DNA of 64,000 nt, taken from NCBI GenBank assembly GCA_046483075.1, contig JAWODV010000066.1:38246-102245 (forward strand), written 5' to 3'. The notes below the pieces were generated by a model. The model ran no database searches, had not been told where the DNA came from, and saw nothing but the letters and a program-made list of their open reading frames with translations. Source of the DNA: JASMTM01 sp046483075 (GTDB lineage Bacteria > Thermotogota > Thermotogae > Petrotogales > Kosmotogaceae). Below, in pieces: positions 54,244 through 62,878 of the stretch. Both the position numbers and the translations under genes were made by a program. How positions within the stretch are numbered: position 1 is the stretch's first letter; each line of letters opens with the position of its first letter.

Positions 54244-54320
54244 TGGCGGGGACGACGAGACTCGAACTCGCGGCCACCGGTGTGACAGACCGGCATGATA
54301 ACCAACTTCACCACGTCCCC
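54244..54320 (-). tRNA. tRNA-Asp (anticodon GTC)
   Basis: 77 nt with acceptor GGGGACG/CGTCCCC, G at the discriminator, encoded CCA (54244-54246) and an anticodon stem CCGGT/ACCGG with loop CTGTCAC, anticodon GTC (plus 54284-54286). Confidence 0.97.
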
Positions 54321-54330
54321 ATCGCATAAG

Positions 54331-54359
54331 ATTGTACATCAAGTTAATTGGGCTGTCAA
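54331..54359 (-). promoter_or_regulatory. Promoter of tRNA-Asp
   Basis: Minus-strand TTGACA (plus 54354-54359), 17-bp spacer and TACAAT (54331-54336), about 10 nt before the tRNA. Confidence 0.88.
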
Positions 54360-54409
54360 CAGGTTTAAACACCCGTAAGTCAAGCACAGAAACCTGTATT
54401 TTGCGATTG

Positions 54410-54438
54410 TTGAAGTTACAATTCCTGCGTGGTAAAAT
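54410..54438 (+). promoter_or_regulatory. Promoter of tRNA-Cys
   Basis: TTGAAG (54410-54415), 17-bp spacer and TAAAAT (54433-54438), 12 nt before the tRNA. Confidence 0.8.
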
Positions 54439-54450
54439 TTGTATTGCAAA

Positions 54451-54527
54451 GGCGACGTAGCCAAGGGGCCAAAGGCGGAGGTCTGCAAAATCTCTATTCG
54501 AGGGTTCAAATCCCTCCGTCGCCTCCA
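54451..54527 (+). tRNA. tRNA-Cys (anticodon GCA)
   Basis: 77 nt with acceptor GGCGACG/CGTCGCC, the expected U discriminator, encoded CCA (54525-54527), anticodon stem GAGGT/ATCTC with loop CTGCAAA, anticodon GCA. Confidence 0.97.
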
Positions 54528-54553
54528 GAGGAGAGGTAAACCTCTCCTTTTTT
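54528..54553 (+). terminator. Terminator of tRNA-Cys
   Basis: Stem GGAGAGG/CCTCTCC (54530-54536, 54541-54547), a 4-nt loop and six T. The next gene's ribosome site AGGTG follows directly, so some read-through may feed it. Confidence 0.85.
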
Positions 54554-54565
54554 AGGTGATTACAA

Positions 54566-55063
54566 ATGAAACGATTCTTTCTTACTGGCGAACGTGGAAT
54601 CGGTAAAAGCACATTGCTTAAAAGCATTATAGAGGATTGTAAACTGGACTTCGAAGGTTTTACAACTTCTTTCAATCATTCTAATAATTACTTATTTCTA
54701 CAGATTAACAATGGTGAATCTTACACTATTGCAGAAAGAAATAAACATGGATTCATGGAAGCAAATATCAAAGAATTTCAGAAAGCATCTAAAGCCATTG
54801 ATAAAGTACTATCTGGCCAAAAAATCCTGATTATTGATGAACTGGGATATGTTGAACAGGAATCAAGGGAATTTATGAATGTTGTTGAAAAGATTCTAGT
54901 TAATGCAAAAAAATATATCTGTGTTATCAGAAATGATGATAATCCTTTCTTAAAAAGAATAAAGCAGTTATCTGACTATGAAACCATTATTCTTACAAGG
55001 AACAACAGGGAAGCAGTGCGAGGAAAATTAATTCAAGCAATATGTAAAAAGGCCGGGATATAA
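54566..55063 (+). CDS. THEP1-like nucleoside-triphosphatase
   Basis: A 165-residue P-loop NTPase with Walker A TGERGIGKST (residues 7-16) and Walker B ILIIDELGYVE (about 87-97), matching the NTPase_1/THEP1 family (characterised from Aquifex and found in Thermotoga). The family hydrolyses nucleoside triphosphates broadly and its cellular role is unclear. The ATG at 54566 has AGGTGA 7 nt upstream, placed right after the tRNA-Cys terminator. Its stop codon lies within a terminator hairpin. Confidence 0.85.
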   Translation: MKRFFLTGERGIGKSTLLKSIIEDCKLDFEGFTTSFNHSNNYLFLQINNGESYTIAERNKHGFMEANIKEFQKASKAIDKVLSGQKILIIDELGYVEQESREFMNVVEKILVNAKKYICVIRNDDNPFLKRIKQLSDYETIILTRNNREAVRGKLIQAICKKAGI

Positions 55064-55080
55064 ATCCCGGCCAGTTTTAT
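55046..55080. terminator. Bidirectional terminator between the NTPase and Omp-alpha-like genes
   Basis: A perfect 9-bp GC-rich stem GGCCGGGAT/ATCCCGGCC (55051-55059, 55064-55072) with the NTPase stop codon in the loop. Both flanks have T or A runs, so it can serve both converging genes. Confidence 0.9.
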
Positions 55081-55082
55081 AC

Positions 55083-55829
55083 CTACGGAGTGAACAAACC
55101 CACAAGAGCAATAATCAAAATTACTACATTTGCAATAATCAAAATATTTATTGTGCTACCTAAATTGCGCATTGAACGTGAATTCTGATTAATTTGAGAT
55201 TCAAGATTGTTTACTTTTTCGCTAGCAGTCCGCGCAACTGATAATGCTTCATCAGCTTTTTTGTTGACATCATTGATCCTGTCAACCAGCGTATTATACA
55301 AGCTTTCAAGCTCTACTATTCTTTCTTCATTTTTATCAGTCTTCTTTATTCCTTCTTCTAAAGCTGAAACCCTCTTTTCAAAACCGGAAATCTTGTTTTC
55401 CAGTGTTCCAAACTGTCTGACCAGATCAGAATATTTGTTGCTTAGCTCGTTATAATTCTTTTCAACTTTATTTTCCAATGCTGTGAGTAACCTTAGATTA
55501 CTTTCTGTTTTGACATCTAGATCTTCAAAGGAATCTTCTATACTCTCCAGAGCTTTTACTCTAGTTTCTAGAGAAACAAGCTTTTCTGCATTTGTTTTAT
55601 CCCCATCATCAACGTAATCTAAAATATTCTGCAAAGTAACCGCCAGTTCAAATCTTGAAACAGCTTTACTGCCGTCAAAAACATCATCCTCATAGATACC
55701 TTCAAGTATGCCTTCTTCGTAAAGTTCATTAACGGCTGAATAAGCCCAGTGGCCTTCATTTAAATCTGTAAAACCAAACAAAAACGCCGCAAGTGATAAC
55801 ATAATAAGAAGGGTCATCACTTTCTTCAT
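55083..55829 (-). CDS. Omp-alpha-like toga protein: SLH domain, coiled coil, C-terminal anchor
   Basis: A 248-residue envelope protein. Signal peptide residues 1-19, one S-layer homology domain (FTDLNEGHWAYSAVNELYEEGILEG to about residue 70), a coiled coil of some 140 residues (about 75-222) and a hydrophobic C-terminal segment (about 225-246). This is the layout of Thermotoga Omp-alpha, which links peptidoglycan to the outer sheath (toga), although the rod is shorter than in the 400-residue prototype. The promoter at 55866-55893 and terminator flank it, so it is monocistronic. Confidence 0.85.
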   Translation of the reverse strand: MKKVMTLLIMLSLAAFLFGFTDLNEGHWAYSAVNELYEEGILEGIYEDDVFDGSKAVSRFELAVTLQNILDYVDDGDKTNAEKLVSLETRVKALESIEDSFEDLDVKTESNLRLLTALENKVEKNYNELSNKYSDLVRQFGTLENKISGFEKRVSALEEGIKKTDKNEERIVELESLYNTLVDRINDVNKKADEALSVARTASEKVNNLESQINQNSRSMRNLGSTINILIIANVVILIIALVGLFTP

Positions 55830-55865
55830 AACTCCGTCCCCCCTTGCATAGCTAAATGTATTTTC

Positions 55866-55893
55866 ATTATAACACCATAGGCCTCTCTAATAA
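55866..55893 (-). promoter_or_regulatory. Promoter of the Omp-alpha-like gene
   Basis: Minus-strand TTATTA (plus 55888-55893), a 16-bp spacer and perfect TATAAT (55866-55871), with GGGGGG as a strong ribosome site downstream. Confidence 0.6.
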
Positions 55894-55952
55894 GAACATT
55901 TATGTGTATTCAGCAAGATTTTTTCATTTTTTTCTTTACACAATCAATTTTA

Positions 55953-57089
55953 CTATACCGGTCCATGTCCAATAGCTTTGTATAATAGCTTTCCAGAACC
56001 AAAAACGTGAGTTATCTCCATACTGTCACCACATAAAACAATAAAAGAAGCCAGACCATTGACATTAATTTGTCCTATTCCTTCCTTCAGTAAACCAAAT
56101 ATCTTTGCTGGATTGTATGTGAAAGGTTTCAATGCTTTATCCATTGGAATATCATCATTCACCAATTCTCTGAACATCTTCATTAAAGTATCAATTGGGG
56201 AGGAGTTTATCCCTTTCAGATTACCATGCTTATCAAATATAGGTAAACTTCCACAACCATCAGTGGAAACCGATATATTATCAATTAAGCTTTCTTTCTT
56301 CATAAGGTCTGCTATATAACCCCTAGATTTTTTGCTTGCCGTGAAGTCAATATAGCCACCTGTTTTTTCCACCCAATTGATCGCTTGATCGAGCAGTTTT
56401 TCATTTCTGGATACATGTGTAGGCAACAAAACCGAAGGTGGCAATTCACCACTTTCTATTGCTTCGAATAAAGGGTTCATGCCAACAAGAGATCCTCCCA
56501 TATGACAGACGACAGTGCCTTTTTTCCCAGAAAGCATTGCTCCACGCCTTACTTCCAGTGCAAGTCTTTTAAGCTCCTCTCCTGTAACGCCACTACCACG
56601 ATGATCAGAAAATGCTATCTCCCCTGCTCCAAGAATTTCGGGTATCAGCACAATGTCTTTTTCTATGTTACCAGTAATCGTTTTTACAGGAAATCCATAT
56701 GAACCTGAAAGCAAAAAGGATTTTAATCCTCTTTCTTTGAATGATCTAACCTTTGCAAGGAGTGAAATAAGATCTCTGGTTATTCCATCTGTACCGAGTA
56801 GACCAACAACTGTAGTGGTACCAGCTTTTGAAAAATCTTCCTCTTCAGCTTCAGAAGTTCTTGTTCCAAAGCCACCTTCACCGCCACCACCTATAAGGTG
56901 AACGTGTCCATCAACAAAACCCGGAACAATAATACTTCCAGAAACATCGTATATTTCATCAATTAAGTTATTATCTTTGCTCGGAGATATTTCTTTTTTT
57001 ATCGCAACAATTTTATCCCCAGCTATTATTAAGTCTGCTCTTCCATAGCACTCTGGAGTATAAACAACTCCACCTTTAACCAAAATCAT
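55953..57089 (-). CDS. iadA: Isoaspartyl dipeptidase
   Basis: A 378-residue amidohydrolase that removes isoaspartyl residues from damaged peptides. Metal-binding HVHLIGGGGEGG (about residues 63-74), GEIAFSDHRGSGVTG and the SVSTDGCGSLP aspartate motif are in place. It lies 8 nt downstream of the M1-like peptidase gene and is cotranscribed with it, fitting peptide breakdown. AGGTGAG precedes the ATG. Confidence 0.93.
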   Translation of the reverse strand: MILVKGGVVYTPECYGRADLIIAGDKIVAIKKEISPSKDNNLIDEIYDVSGSIIVPGFVDGHVHLIGGGGEGGFGTRTSEAEEEDFSKAGTTTVVGLLGTDGITRDLISLLAKVRSFKERGLKSFLLSGSYGFPVKTITGNIEKDIVLIPEILGAGEIAFSDHRGSGVTGEELKRLALEVRRGAMLSGKKGTVVCHMGGSLVGMNPLFEAIESGELPPSVLLPTHVSRNEKLLDQAINWVEKTGGYIDFTASKKSRGYIADLMKKESLIDNISVSTDGCGSLPIFDKHGNLKGINSSPIDTLMKMFRELVNDDIPMDKALKPFTYNPAKIFGLLKEGIGQINVNGLASFIVLCGDSMEITHVFGSGKLLYKAIGHGPV

Positions 57090-57097
57090 CTTCTCAC

Positions 57098-59752
57098 CTA
57101 CCTGTAATCTATTAGCGTTTCTATAAATCTAGAAAACTTGGTAGCATAATACATATTTGTTCCCAGAGAAAGAGACGCTTTCAACGCAATAGTCTGAAGG
57201 TCCTTATAAGGTTCACCCAAAACGCTAATAGTTATTCCAAAATTAAGAGGAGTATCGCCAATAATAAACAACTTCGACATCAGTGTCGTGTTGAGTTCAA
57301 ATACATTGAAGGTATCGCTCATGGTATTAAAGTATCTGTAACCTCCTTCCAGAGTAAATCCTATACCCCCAAAGGAAAACAGGTTTAATACATTAACTCT
57401 GTCTTGTAATTCCTGGGACACTGAAAAACCTACATCAATTTTCAATAAATTTTTAGAACCATCTATACTGGAAAACAATGGGTCCGTTGAATTATCTGTA
57501 GCGACGAGGGTTGTCAGATCATAAAAGGGGTTGATTATTTTCTGATTATAAAGATCTGAAGAATATAAAACTGATAGATGCGGTGATAGGGGGAACTTTA
57601 AATCCGGAATGTATCCAAATTGAAATTCTAAAAGCGCTGGGTCATACTCTTCGATATGCCCAAAAAGACCCGCCAGTCCTGTATATATACCTGACTTAAT
57701 AATATCGTCAAAACTAATGCCTGTTTCAAGGAAATATCGGTCATAATTGATCGAGTACAAACCTCTAGCGTTTATAGAGGTTCTTGGTAAGAAATATGGT
57801 GCACTTTCTCCTATCTGAATTTTTTCAGGAAAGGATAACGAAAATGAACCTTCAAGACCTACCAGAGAATCGAACTTCAGCTCATAATTGCTGTAGTTGT
57901 CCGGTGAATACTGAATCAAAGCCCCAAAATACTCATTAGTACTACCCTGAGAATAATCTGAAGTTTGCAAAAGGCCAAAGGTATAATAAGGATACTTTGA
58001 AAAATATAGTCCATTACCAAGAACTATTCCCCCACCGCTAAAGGAAATTGACGTACTCAACTGCAAATCGTAGGCATCCAGTTGATTGTATTCTTTTTTC
58101 AGCTTAAAAGGATCATTAACTAAAGGTGGCCAGTGATTGTTATGCCGTTCAATATCGTAACTATGATAATCAGGATCGATATGGATCTGTTCATAATCAA
58201 TGGAGGGATTAAAAGTAGTGGTTTGAGTTGCAACAAAGGTCTCTGTTGCTTCAGGCCCAATTATCTGAACCTTTACAGGTACATTTCTACTGTCAAGATC
58301 TATTTTAATTCCTTCAGTAGTTCTATAAACGTTTGCATCGAAATTATTGCTGTTCAAAAACAGATCATTGAGAATCGTTTCATCAACATATTCAGACATA
58401 AATTCAATGAAGGATTTTTCACTCATAGGAATGTAAAAAGACTCTTTCTGATATTTCGACAAAATATCATAAAGTCTATCCTTACCGAGATAATCCTGCA
58501 GCATTAAAAACGCTCTTTTTGCCTTCTGATAATATACAATGCTCTGGAAATTCACTGGAATCTCCGCAACATTATCAGCCACAGCAGATTCAACATTTGA
58601 TCTTTTCATATTAAGAAGCAGGTACTGGTCAGCTTCAGACATTGTCTCTGGAATGCCTATATCCTTAATTATTGACATCAACAAATCAGGTGCATCCCAG
58701 TTAAAATAATCATCATTACCATATAATTCATTAAATGTATTGTGCGCTATATAATCAGTAATCCCCTCGCTGAGAAAATTCCCTTTGAGAAAATCTGTAT
58801 TCGTTCCTACACCAAACCAGAGATGAGTAATTTCATGAGCAACCACATACATACTAAGGGGGTCAAGAAGCCCATTTATCCAAAGATCAACCGTAGAGAA
58901 AAAACCATCACCCAGTGTTACAACACCGCTTGTTGTCATTCCATAAAGTCCAGGGTAGGGGTTTTGTAATACTATGATGTCAGAGTATGGAAGTCGACCA
59001 AAATCTCTTTCGAGTAGATCCAAAACCTGCATTGAATAAGTTGCTATAGATGCTCCCACTCCAGTTAATCCCTTTTGGTGTATAACTTTAACCGTGTAAT
59101 TTTCTCCTTTTAATGAAGTGGTTTTATAATTTTCTTTTTTCACAAATATCAAAGGACAGGCTGCAAGTTCTTTTTCTGCTTCCCAGATGTCCTTTTCAAT
59201 TTTTTTAGCATTTACAACCGGTGCCCATCCTTCTGGATAATTCAAAGATAATTTCCACTTATGCGGTTCTAGTATAAATGTATTGGTGTCTGAAATGTGT
59301 AGCGGATACCATGCAAATCGCCACAAAAAAAGATTCTTCTGTAACGCATTCTCAGGTTCAAATACTTCTTCATAGTCTGTTTCAAAACCTATCACCACAA
59401 CATCACTTTTTTCAGTCACAAGGAAGCATTTTTCTCTCAGTTTCTTAGCTGCAAGTAATGTTGCAGGGTATGATTCAATACTGTAGGACATCTCATTAAA
59501 ATTGGAATCATAAACTCCTGTAATCTCAATTTTAGTTCGTCCGCCTTCAAAAAAGGTGTGCAAATAGGGATTGTCTTCTGAGTTTAGGTTCGGTAACAAA
59601 AGAAACTTTGATTCTTCGCCATTCAATACGACTGTCGCGGTTCCATTAACAGTATGTTTTTCTGGCTGGAAATCCGCTTCAATGATGTATGATACAGAAA
59701 ACAAATACGAAAAGACAACCAAAACGATTACTAATCCTAAAATTTTTTTCAT
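57098..59752 (-). CDS. M1-like metallopeptidase with beta-strand-rich C-terminal domain
   Basis: An 884-residue exported protein. Residues 1-20 are a signal peptide. The gluzincin core has HEITH (306-310) with the third ligand Glu329 (LSEGITDY), as in M1 aminopeptidases; the GAMEN motif is not obvious, the closest segment being GLYGMTTSG. From about residue 555 to the end there are alternating short strands rich in Tyr, Phe, Ser and Gly with turn residues, and the chain ends near ATKFSRFIETLIDYR. This looks like a beta-barrel, so the peptidase is probably fixed in the outer sheath. Confidence 0.75.
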   Translation of the reverse strand: MKKILGLVIVLVVFSYLFSVSYIIEADFQPEKHTVNGTATVVLNGEESKFLLLPNLNSEDNPYLHTFFEGGRTKIEITGVYDSNFNEMSYSIESYPATLLAAKKLREKCFLVTEKSDVVVIGFETDYEEVFEPENALQKNLFLWRFAWYPLHISDTNTFILEPHKWKLSLNYPEGWAPVVNAKKIEKDIWEAEKELAACPLIFVKKENYKTTSLKGENYTVKVIHQKGLTGVGASIATYSMQVLDLLERDFGRLPYSDIIVLQNPYPGLYGMTTSGVVTLGDGFFSTVDLWINGLLDPLSMYVVAHEITHLWFGVGTNTDFLKGNFLSEGITDYIAHNTFNELYGNDDYFNWDAPDLLMSIIKDIGIPETMSEADQYLLLNMKRSNVESAVADNVAEIPVNFQSIVYYQKAKRAFLMLQDYLGKDRLYDILSKYQKESFYIPMSEKSFIEFMSEYVDETILNDLFLNSNNFDANVYRTTEGIKIDLDSRNVPVKVQIIGPEATETFVATQTTTFNPSIDYEQIHIDPDYHSYDIERHNNHWPPLVNDPFKLKKEYNQLDAYDLQLSTSISFSGGGIVLGNGLYFSKYPYYTFGLLQTSDYSQGSTNEYFGALIQYSPDNYSNYELKFDSLVGLEGSFSLSFPEKIQIGESAPYFLPRTSINARGLYSINYDRYFLETGISFDDIIKSGIYTGLAGLFGHIEEYDPALLEFQFGYIPDLKFPLSPHLSVLYSSDLYNQKIINPFYDLTTLVATDNSTDPLFSSIDGSKNLLKIDVGFSVSQELQDRVNVLNLFSFGGIGFTLEGGYRYFNTMSDTFNVFELNTTLMSKLFIIGDTPLNFGITISVLGEPYKDLQTIALKASLSLGTNMYYATKFSRFIETLIDYR

Positions 59753-59785
59753 AAACTCACCTCAACGTAATTATACAACCAAATA

Positions 59786-59820
59786 AAAAGATGCCCCCAT
59801 TATTATAGGGAGCATCTTTT
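59786..59820 (-). terminator. Rho-independent terminator of the alkaline phosphatase gene
   Basis: Stem AAAAGATGC.CCC with GGG.GCATCTTTT (one mismatch) and T-rich tail on the minus strand, about 33 nt after the phosphatase stop. The peptidase gene starts right after it. Confidence 0.85.
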
Positions 59821-59853
59821 AACTTTTTTGTTATTTCCAATCAATATTTATAA

Positions 59854-61173
59854 TTAATGTTCTCCAATTGCTGGTACTTCAAAAATTGGATAGGTTAACT
59901 CATATCCAGCTAGTTGACCAATCATTCGTGGTATTTCAGTAAGATCGTATAAACCTGTAAATCTCTCAGCTCCCTGGCCATAAGCAAACACTGGTACTGG
60001 AGCTCCTGTATGATCATATGTTGTCCATCCTATATCAACATGCTTACTTAATATTGTTCCTATTGAATTGGGACCTCCATAATAGGATTCTGCACTCATT
60101 TTCTTAAACAATTCCACATCTTCTTCAGTCATCTCAACATTGCAGTATTTCTTCATAGCTGCTTTTAAGCTTTCTACCGAATCCCCCTTGTTAAAGAAAA
60201 TCCAGTCAGCTGTTCTGGTGTAATCATTTCTAATCTTTTCTAGATTCATAGTGTAACCACCACTTGACAGACCTAAACCTCCTGTTTCATGATCCGCTGT
60301 TACAATGATCAATGTATTAGGGTGTTTTTCAGCGAAATCCAGGGCAACTTTCACAGCATTATCAAATTCAACTGTCTCTTTCCAAACGCCATATACATCG
60401 TTTCCGTGCCCTTCCCAATCGATCTGTGAACCTTCAACCATAAGGAAGAATGGTTCACCGTCTTTTGATAGTACTTCAAGTGCTTTCTCTGTCATTTCAG
60501 GCAGTAATGGCTGTTCTCCGCTTCTTTCTGTAACTGCATCAAGATGGCTTGATGAAAAGAGTCCAAGGAGCATGTCTCCTTCATAATTCATGAGTTCGCT
60601 CTTTGTTGTTATATAGTCAAAGCCCTTTGACTGAGCAAGCGCAATAAGATCTTTACCATCGGTTCTTTTTCCACCAGTAGAAACAAAATGCCTTGAACCT
60701 CCTCCAAGAACAACATTAAGAGGACTATTAACTAGTTGTTCTGCAAGGTCATTTTCATAACCCCTGTCTTCAACATGTCCATAGAATGAAGCAGGTGTAG
60801 CATGAGTAACACGACATGTTGCTACTATTCCTGTTTTGACTCCATATTTTGCTGCAATCTCTGCAATACCTGGTACAACAGTACCATCAGGTAAAACTCC
60901 TATCATTCCGCTATTTGTCTTAAATCCAGTTGATAAAGCCGTCCCTGCAGCTGCAGAATCTGTTACATTGCTATTTGCAGAGTAGGTGGTTGCACTCCCA
61001 AAATATGGTGCTTTCATCATGTAGAGATCTCTTCCTTCGATGAAACTTGTCAGAAGCACATGATTAATACCCATTCCGTCTCCTATGAGTAAAATAACAT
61101 TCTTGGTATAACTAGCTGCCACAAGTGTTACCAAAACAAAGGAAAGCAGTAAGACAAGAAGCAGTTTTTTCAT
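59854..61173 (-). CDS. phoA: Alkaline phosphatase
   Basis: A 439-residue exported phosphomonoesterase. Signal peptide residues 1-20. Metal and catalytic residues visible: Asp32 (LIGDGMG), the nucleophile Ser73 in TDSAAAGTALSTG, and TADHETGG for zinc. It frees phosphate from organic phosphate outside the cytoplasm. The ATG at 61173 has GGAGGTGG upstream; an in-frame start at 61188 lies before that site. A TATAAT box (plus 61210-61215) lies about 40 nt upstream; I saw no Pho box. Confidence 0.94.
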   Translation of the reverse strand: MKKLLLVLLLSFVLVTLVAASYTKNVILLIGDGMGINHVLLTSFIEGRDLYMMKAPYFGSATTYSANSNVTDSAAAGTALSTGFKTNSGMIGVLPDGTVVPGIAEIAAKYGVKTGIVATCRVTHATPASFYGHVEDRGYENDLAEQLVNSPLNVVLGGGSRHFVSTGGKRTDGKDLIALAQSKGFDYITTKSELMNYEGDMLLGLFSSSHLDAVTERSGEQPLLPEMTEKALEVLSKDGEPFFLMVEGSQIDWEGHGNDVYGVWKETVEFDNAVKVALDFAEKHPNTLIIVTADHETGGLGLSSGGYTMNLEKIRNDYTRTADWIFFNKGDSVESLKAAMKKYCNVEMTEEDVELFKKMSAESYYGGPNSIGTILSKHVDIGWTTYDHTGAPVPVFAYGQGAERFTGLYDLTEIPRMIGQLAGYELTYPIFEVPAIGEH

Positions 61174-61338
61174 ACCATCCACCTCCAAAAAAAGAATATC
61201 GATGTATTTATTATATCATTACGAAAATAGTTGAAAAAAGCACAAAACGAGCATTATTAAGGGCTTTACTAAAAACTATACCGTTTGAAATCACTAAAAA
61301 CCATGTTCTATTACATAAAATTTCTAAACAGTTAATGT

Positions 61339-61361
61339 TATAATATATCGAAATCGATATA
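61339..61361 (+). promoter_or_regulatory. PadR-ABC operon -10 box with inverted-repeat operator
   Basis: TATAAT (61339-61344) is followed directly by the inverted repeat TATATCGA-AA-TCGATATA (61344-61361), then another partial TATCGA unit. A regulator bound here would cover the transcription start. Confidence 0.7.
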
Positions 61362-61374
61362 TCGAGGTGATAAT

Positions 61375-61902
61375 ATTTTTAAGTATGGTTTTCTAAAATA
61401 TTTTGTATTAGAAATGATAATAGAACATAGCGAACTGCATGGATATAAATTAATGAACCTTATTTCTGATAAGACAGGATTTGATGTTTCGCCGGGTTCA
61501 ATATATCCAATACTAAAAGAGCTTGAAGAAAAAGGTTACCTTCAAATGACCAAGAATGGAAGAAGAAAGATATACAGGGTTACAAAAAAAGGTAAGACTG
61601 CTTATAATGAGTTAAGAAGTAAACATCAGGAAGCAAAAAAGAACTTTCGAAGCCTTTCACGATTGTTTTCAGAGTATTTTAATGAAGATATTCATCCTGA
61701 TCCAAACGAACATTTGAAAAATATACCAATGAGTATTAGGAAGCAGCTGCACAATCTATACAATAAAATTTTACAAACCAGATGGGACGATCCTAAGACA
61801 CTAAATGATTTAATGGATTCAAGTATAAAATTGACACAAAAGATAAATGAAATCATAAAAGAAACAAACGAGGTGAATAGCGATGGAACAAACAGTAATT
61901 GA
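61375..61902 (+). CDS. PadR-family regulator of an ABC exporter, apparently starting at AUU
   Basis: A PadR regulator (175 residues from 61375) with N-terminal winged helix (LKYFVLEMIIEHSELHGYKL, SPGSIYPILKELEEKGYL) and a helical C-terminal domain. The conserved N-terminal helix extends upstream of the first ATG (61414) through sense codons to an ATT at 61375, which lies 5 nt after GAGGTG; there is no in-frame ATG, GTG or TTG between. Starting at 61414 would remove the first helix. It overlaps the ABC ATPase gene by 20 nt. Confidence 0.8.
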   Translation: MFKYGFLKYFVLEMIIEHSELHGYKLMNLISDKTGFDVSPGSIYPILKELEEKGYLQMTKNGRRKIYRVTKKGKTAYNELRSKHQEAKKNFRSLSRLFSEYFNEDIHPDPNEHLKNIPMSIRKQLHNLYNKILQTRWDDPKTLNDLMDSSIKLTQKINEIIKETNEVNSDGTNSN

Positions 61903-62878
61903 AGCAAAAAATCTTTCAAAACAGTTTAAACAGGTACTTGCCGTTGACAACGTTAGTTTCGGAGTAAAAAAAGGTGAAATATTTGGACTTCTTGGTCCTA
62001 ATGGTGCAGGGAAATCAACAACAATTAGAATGTTAACAACTCTCACAAAACCTACTGATGGAAAAGCTTATGTAAATGGTTACGATGTTGTAAAAGAAGC
62101 AAAAAAGGTAAGAAAAAACATAGGCCTCGTTTCTGAAAAAACTATTTTATACGACAGACTTACCGCTATGGAGAACCTGATGTTTTTTGCGAGACTAAAT
62201 AATATGGAAACAACAGGTGCTCGAAAAAGATGCGAAGAGTTGTTAGAAATGGTTGAAATGTTGGAGTGGAAGGATGCTCGCGTGGGACGTTTTTCAACCG
62301 GTATGAAGCAAAGAATTAATGTAATTCGATCCCTGCTACACGACCCGGAGATAATTTTTCTAGATGAACCAACTCTAGGACTTGATCCACAAACAACACG
62401 AAGTATAAGGGAATTCATACGAGAATTGAATGACCAGGGAAAAACGATAGTCTTAACAACACACATAATGATTGAAGCAGATAATCTATCTGACAGGATA
62501 GCTATTATTGACCATGGAAGAATTGCAGCGATGGATACATCAAAGAATCTTAAACGCATGATTGATAATGATAAGACAAGGATAATTGATCTCGATATAC
62601 CAAATATAACAAACTCAATGTTTTCCAGAATAAAGGAACTGGATTGTGTAGAAAAAGTGCTTAACAAGACTTCGGATGAAATCAGGATATATATGAATTG
62701 TGATGATCCTCTGGAAATGCTCATAACCTTGCTCCGGGAAAACAGTATACCTATAAAAGGTATTAAAACAGTCGAACCAACTCTTGAAGATGTTTTTATA
62801 AAACTTACAGGTCATGAAATGAGAGACAATCCCGGAAAAAAAGTTGAAAATCGTTTCGAAAACAGGAGGATCAGATAA
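61883..62878 (+). CDS. ABC transporter ATPase (drug/antibiotic exporter type)
   Basis: A 331-residue ATPase with Walker A GPNGAGKST, signature FSTGMKQR, Walker B IIFLDEPTLGLDP and a C-terminal DUF4162-like extension (about residues 225-310) typical of DrrA/NatA exporters. GAGGTG precedes the ATG. It overlaps the PadR gene and ends one nucleotide into the permease ATG. Confidence 0.93.
   Translation: MEQTVIEAKNLSKQFKQVLAVDNVSFGVKKGEIFGLLGPNGAGKSTTIRMLTTLTKPTDGKAYVNGYDVVKEAKKVRKNIGLVSEKTILYDRLTAMENLMFFARLNNMETTGARKRCEELLEMVEMLEWKDARVGRFSTGMKQRINVIRSLLHDPEIIFLDEPTLGLDPQTTRSIREFIRELNDQGKTIVLTTHIMIEADNLSDRIAIIDHGRIAAMDTSKNLKRMIDNDKTRIIDLDIPNITNSMFSRIKELDCVEKVLNKTSDEIRIYMNCDDPLEMLITLLRENSIPIKGIKTVEPTLEDVFIKLTGHEMRDNPGKKVENRFENRRIR

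Noticed and set aside
53727..55063. Defence island reading for the HEPN-like gene and NTPase gene
   Set aside because: They are separated by two tRNA genes, each has its own terminator, and no other defence genes are nearby.
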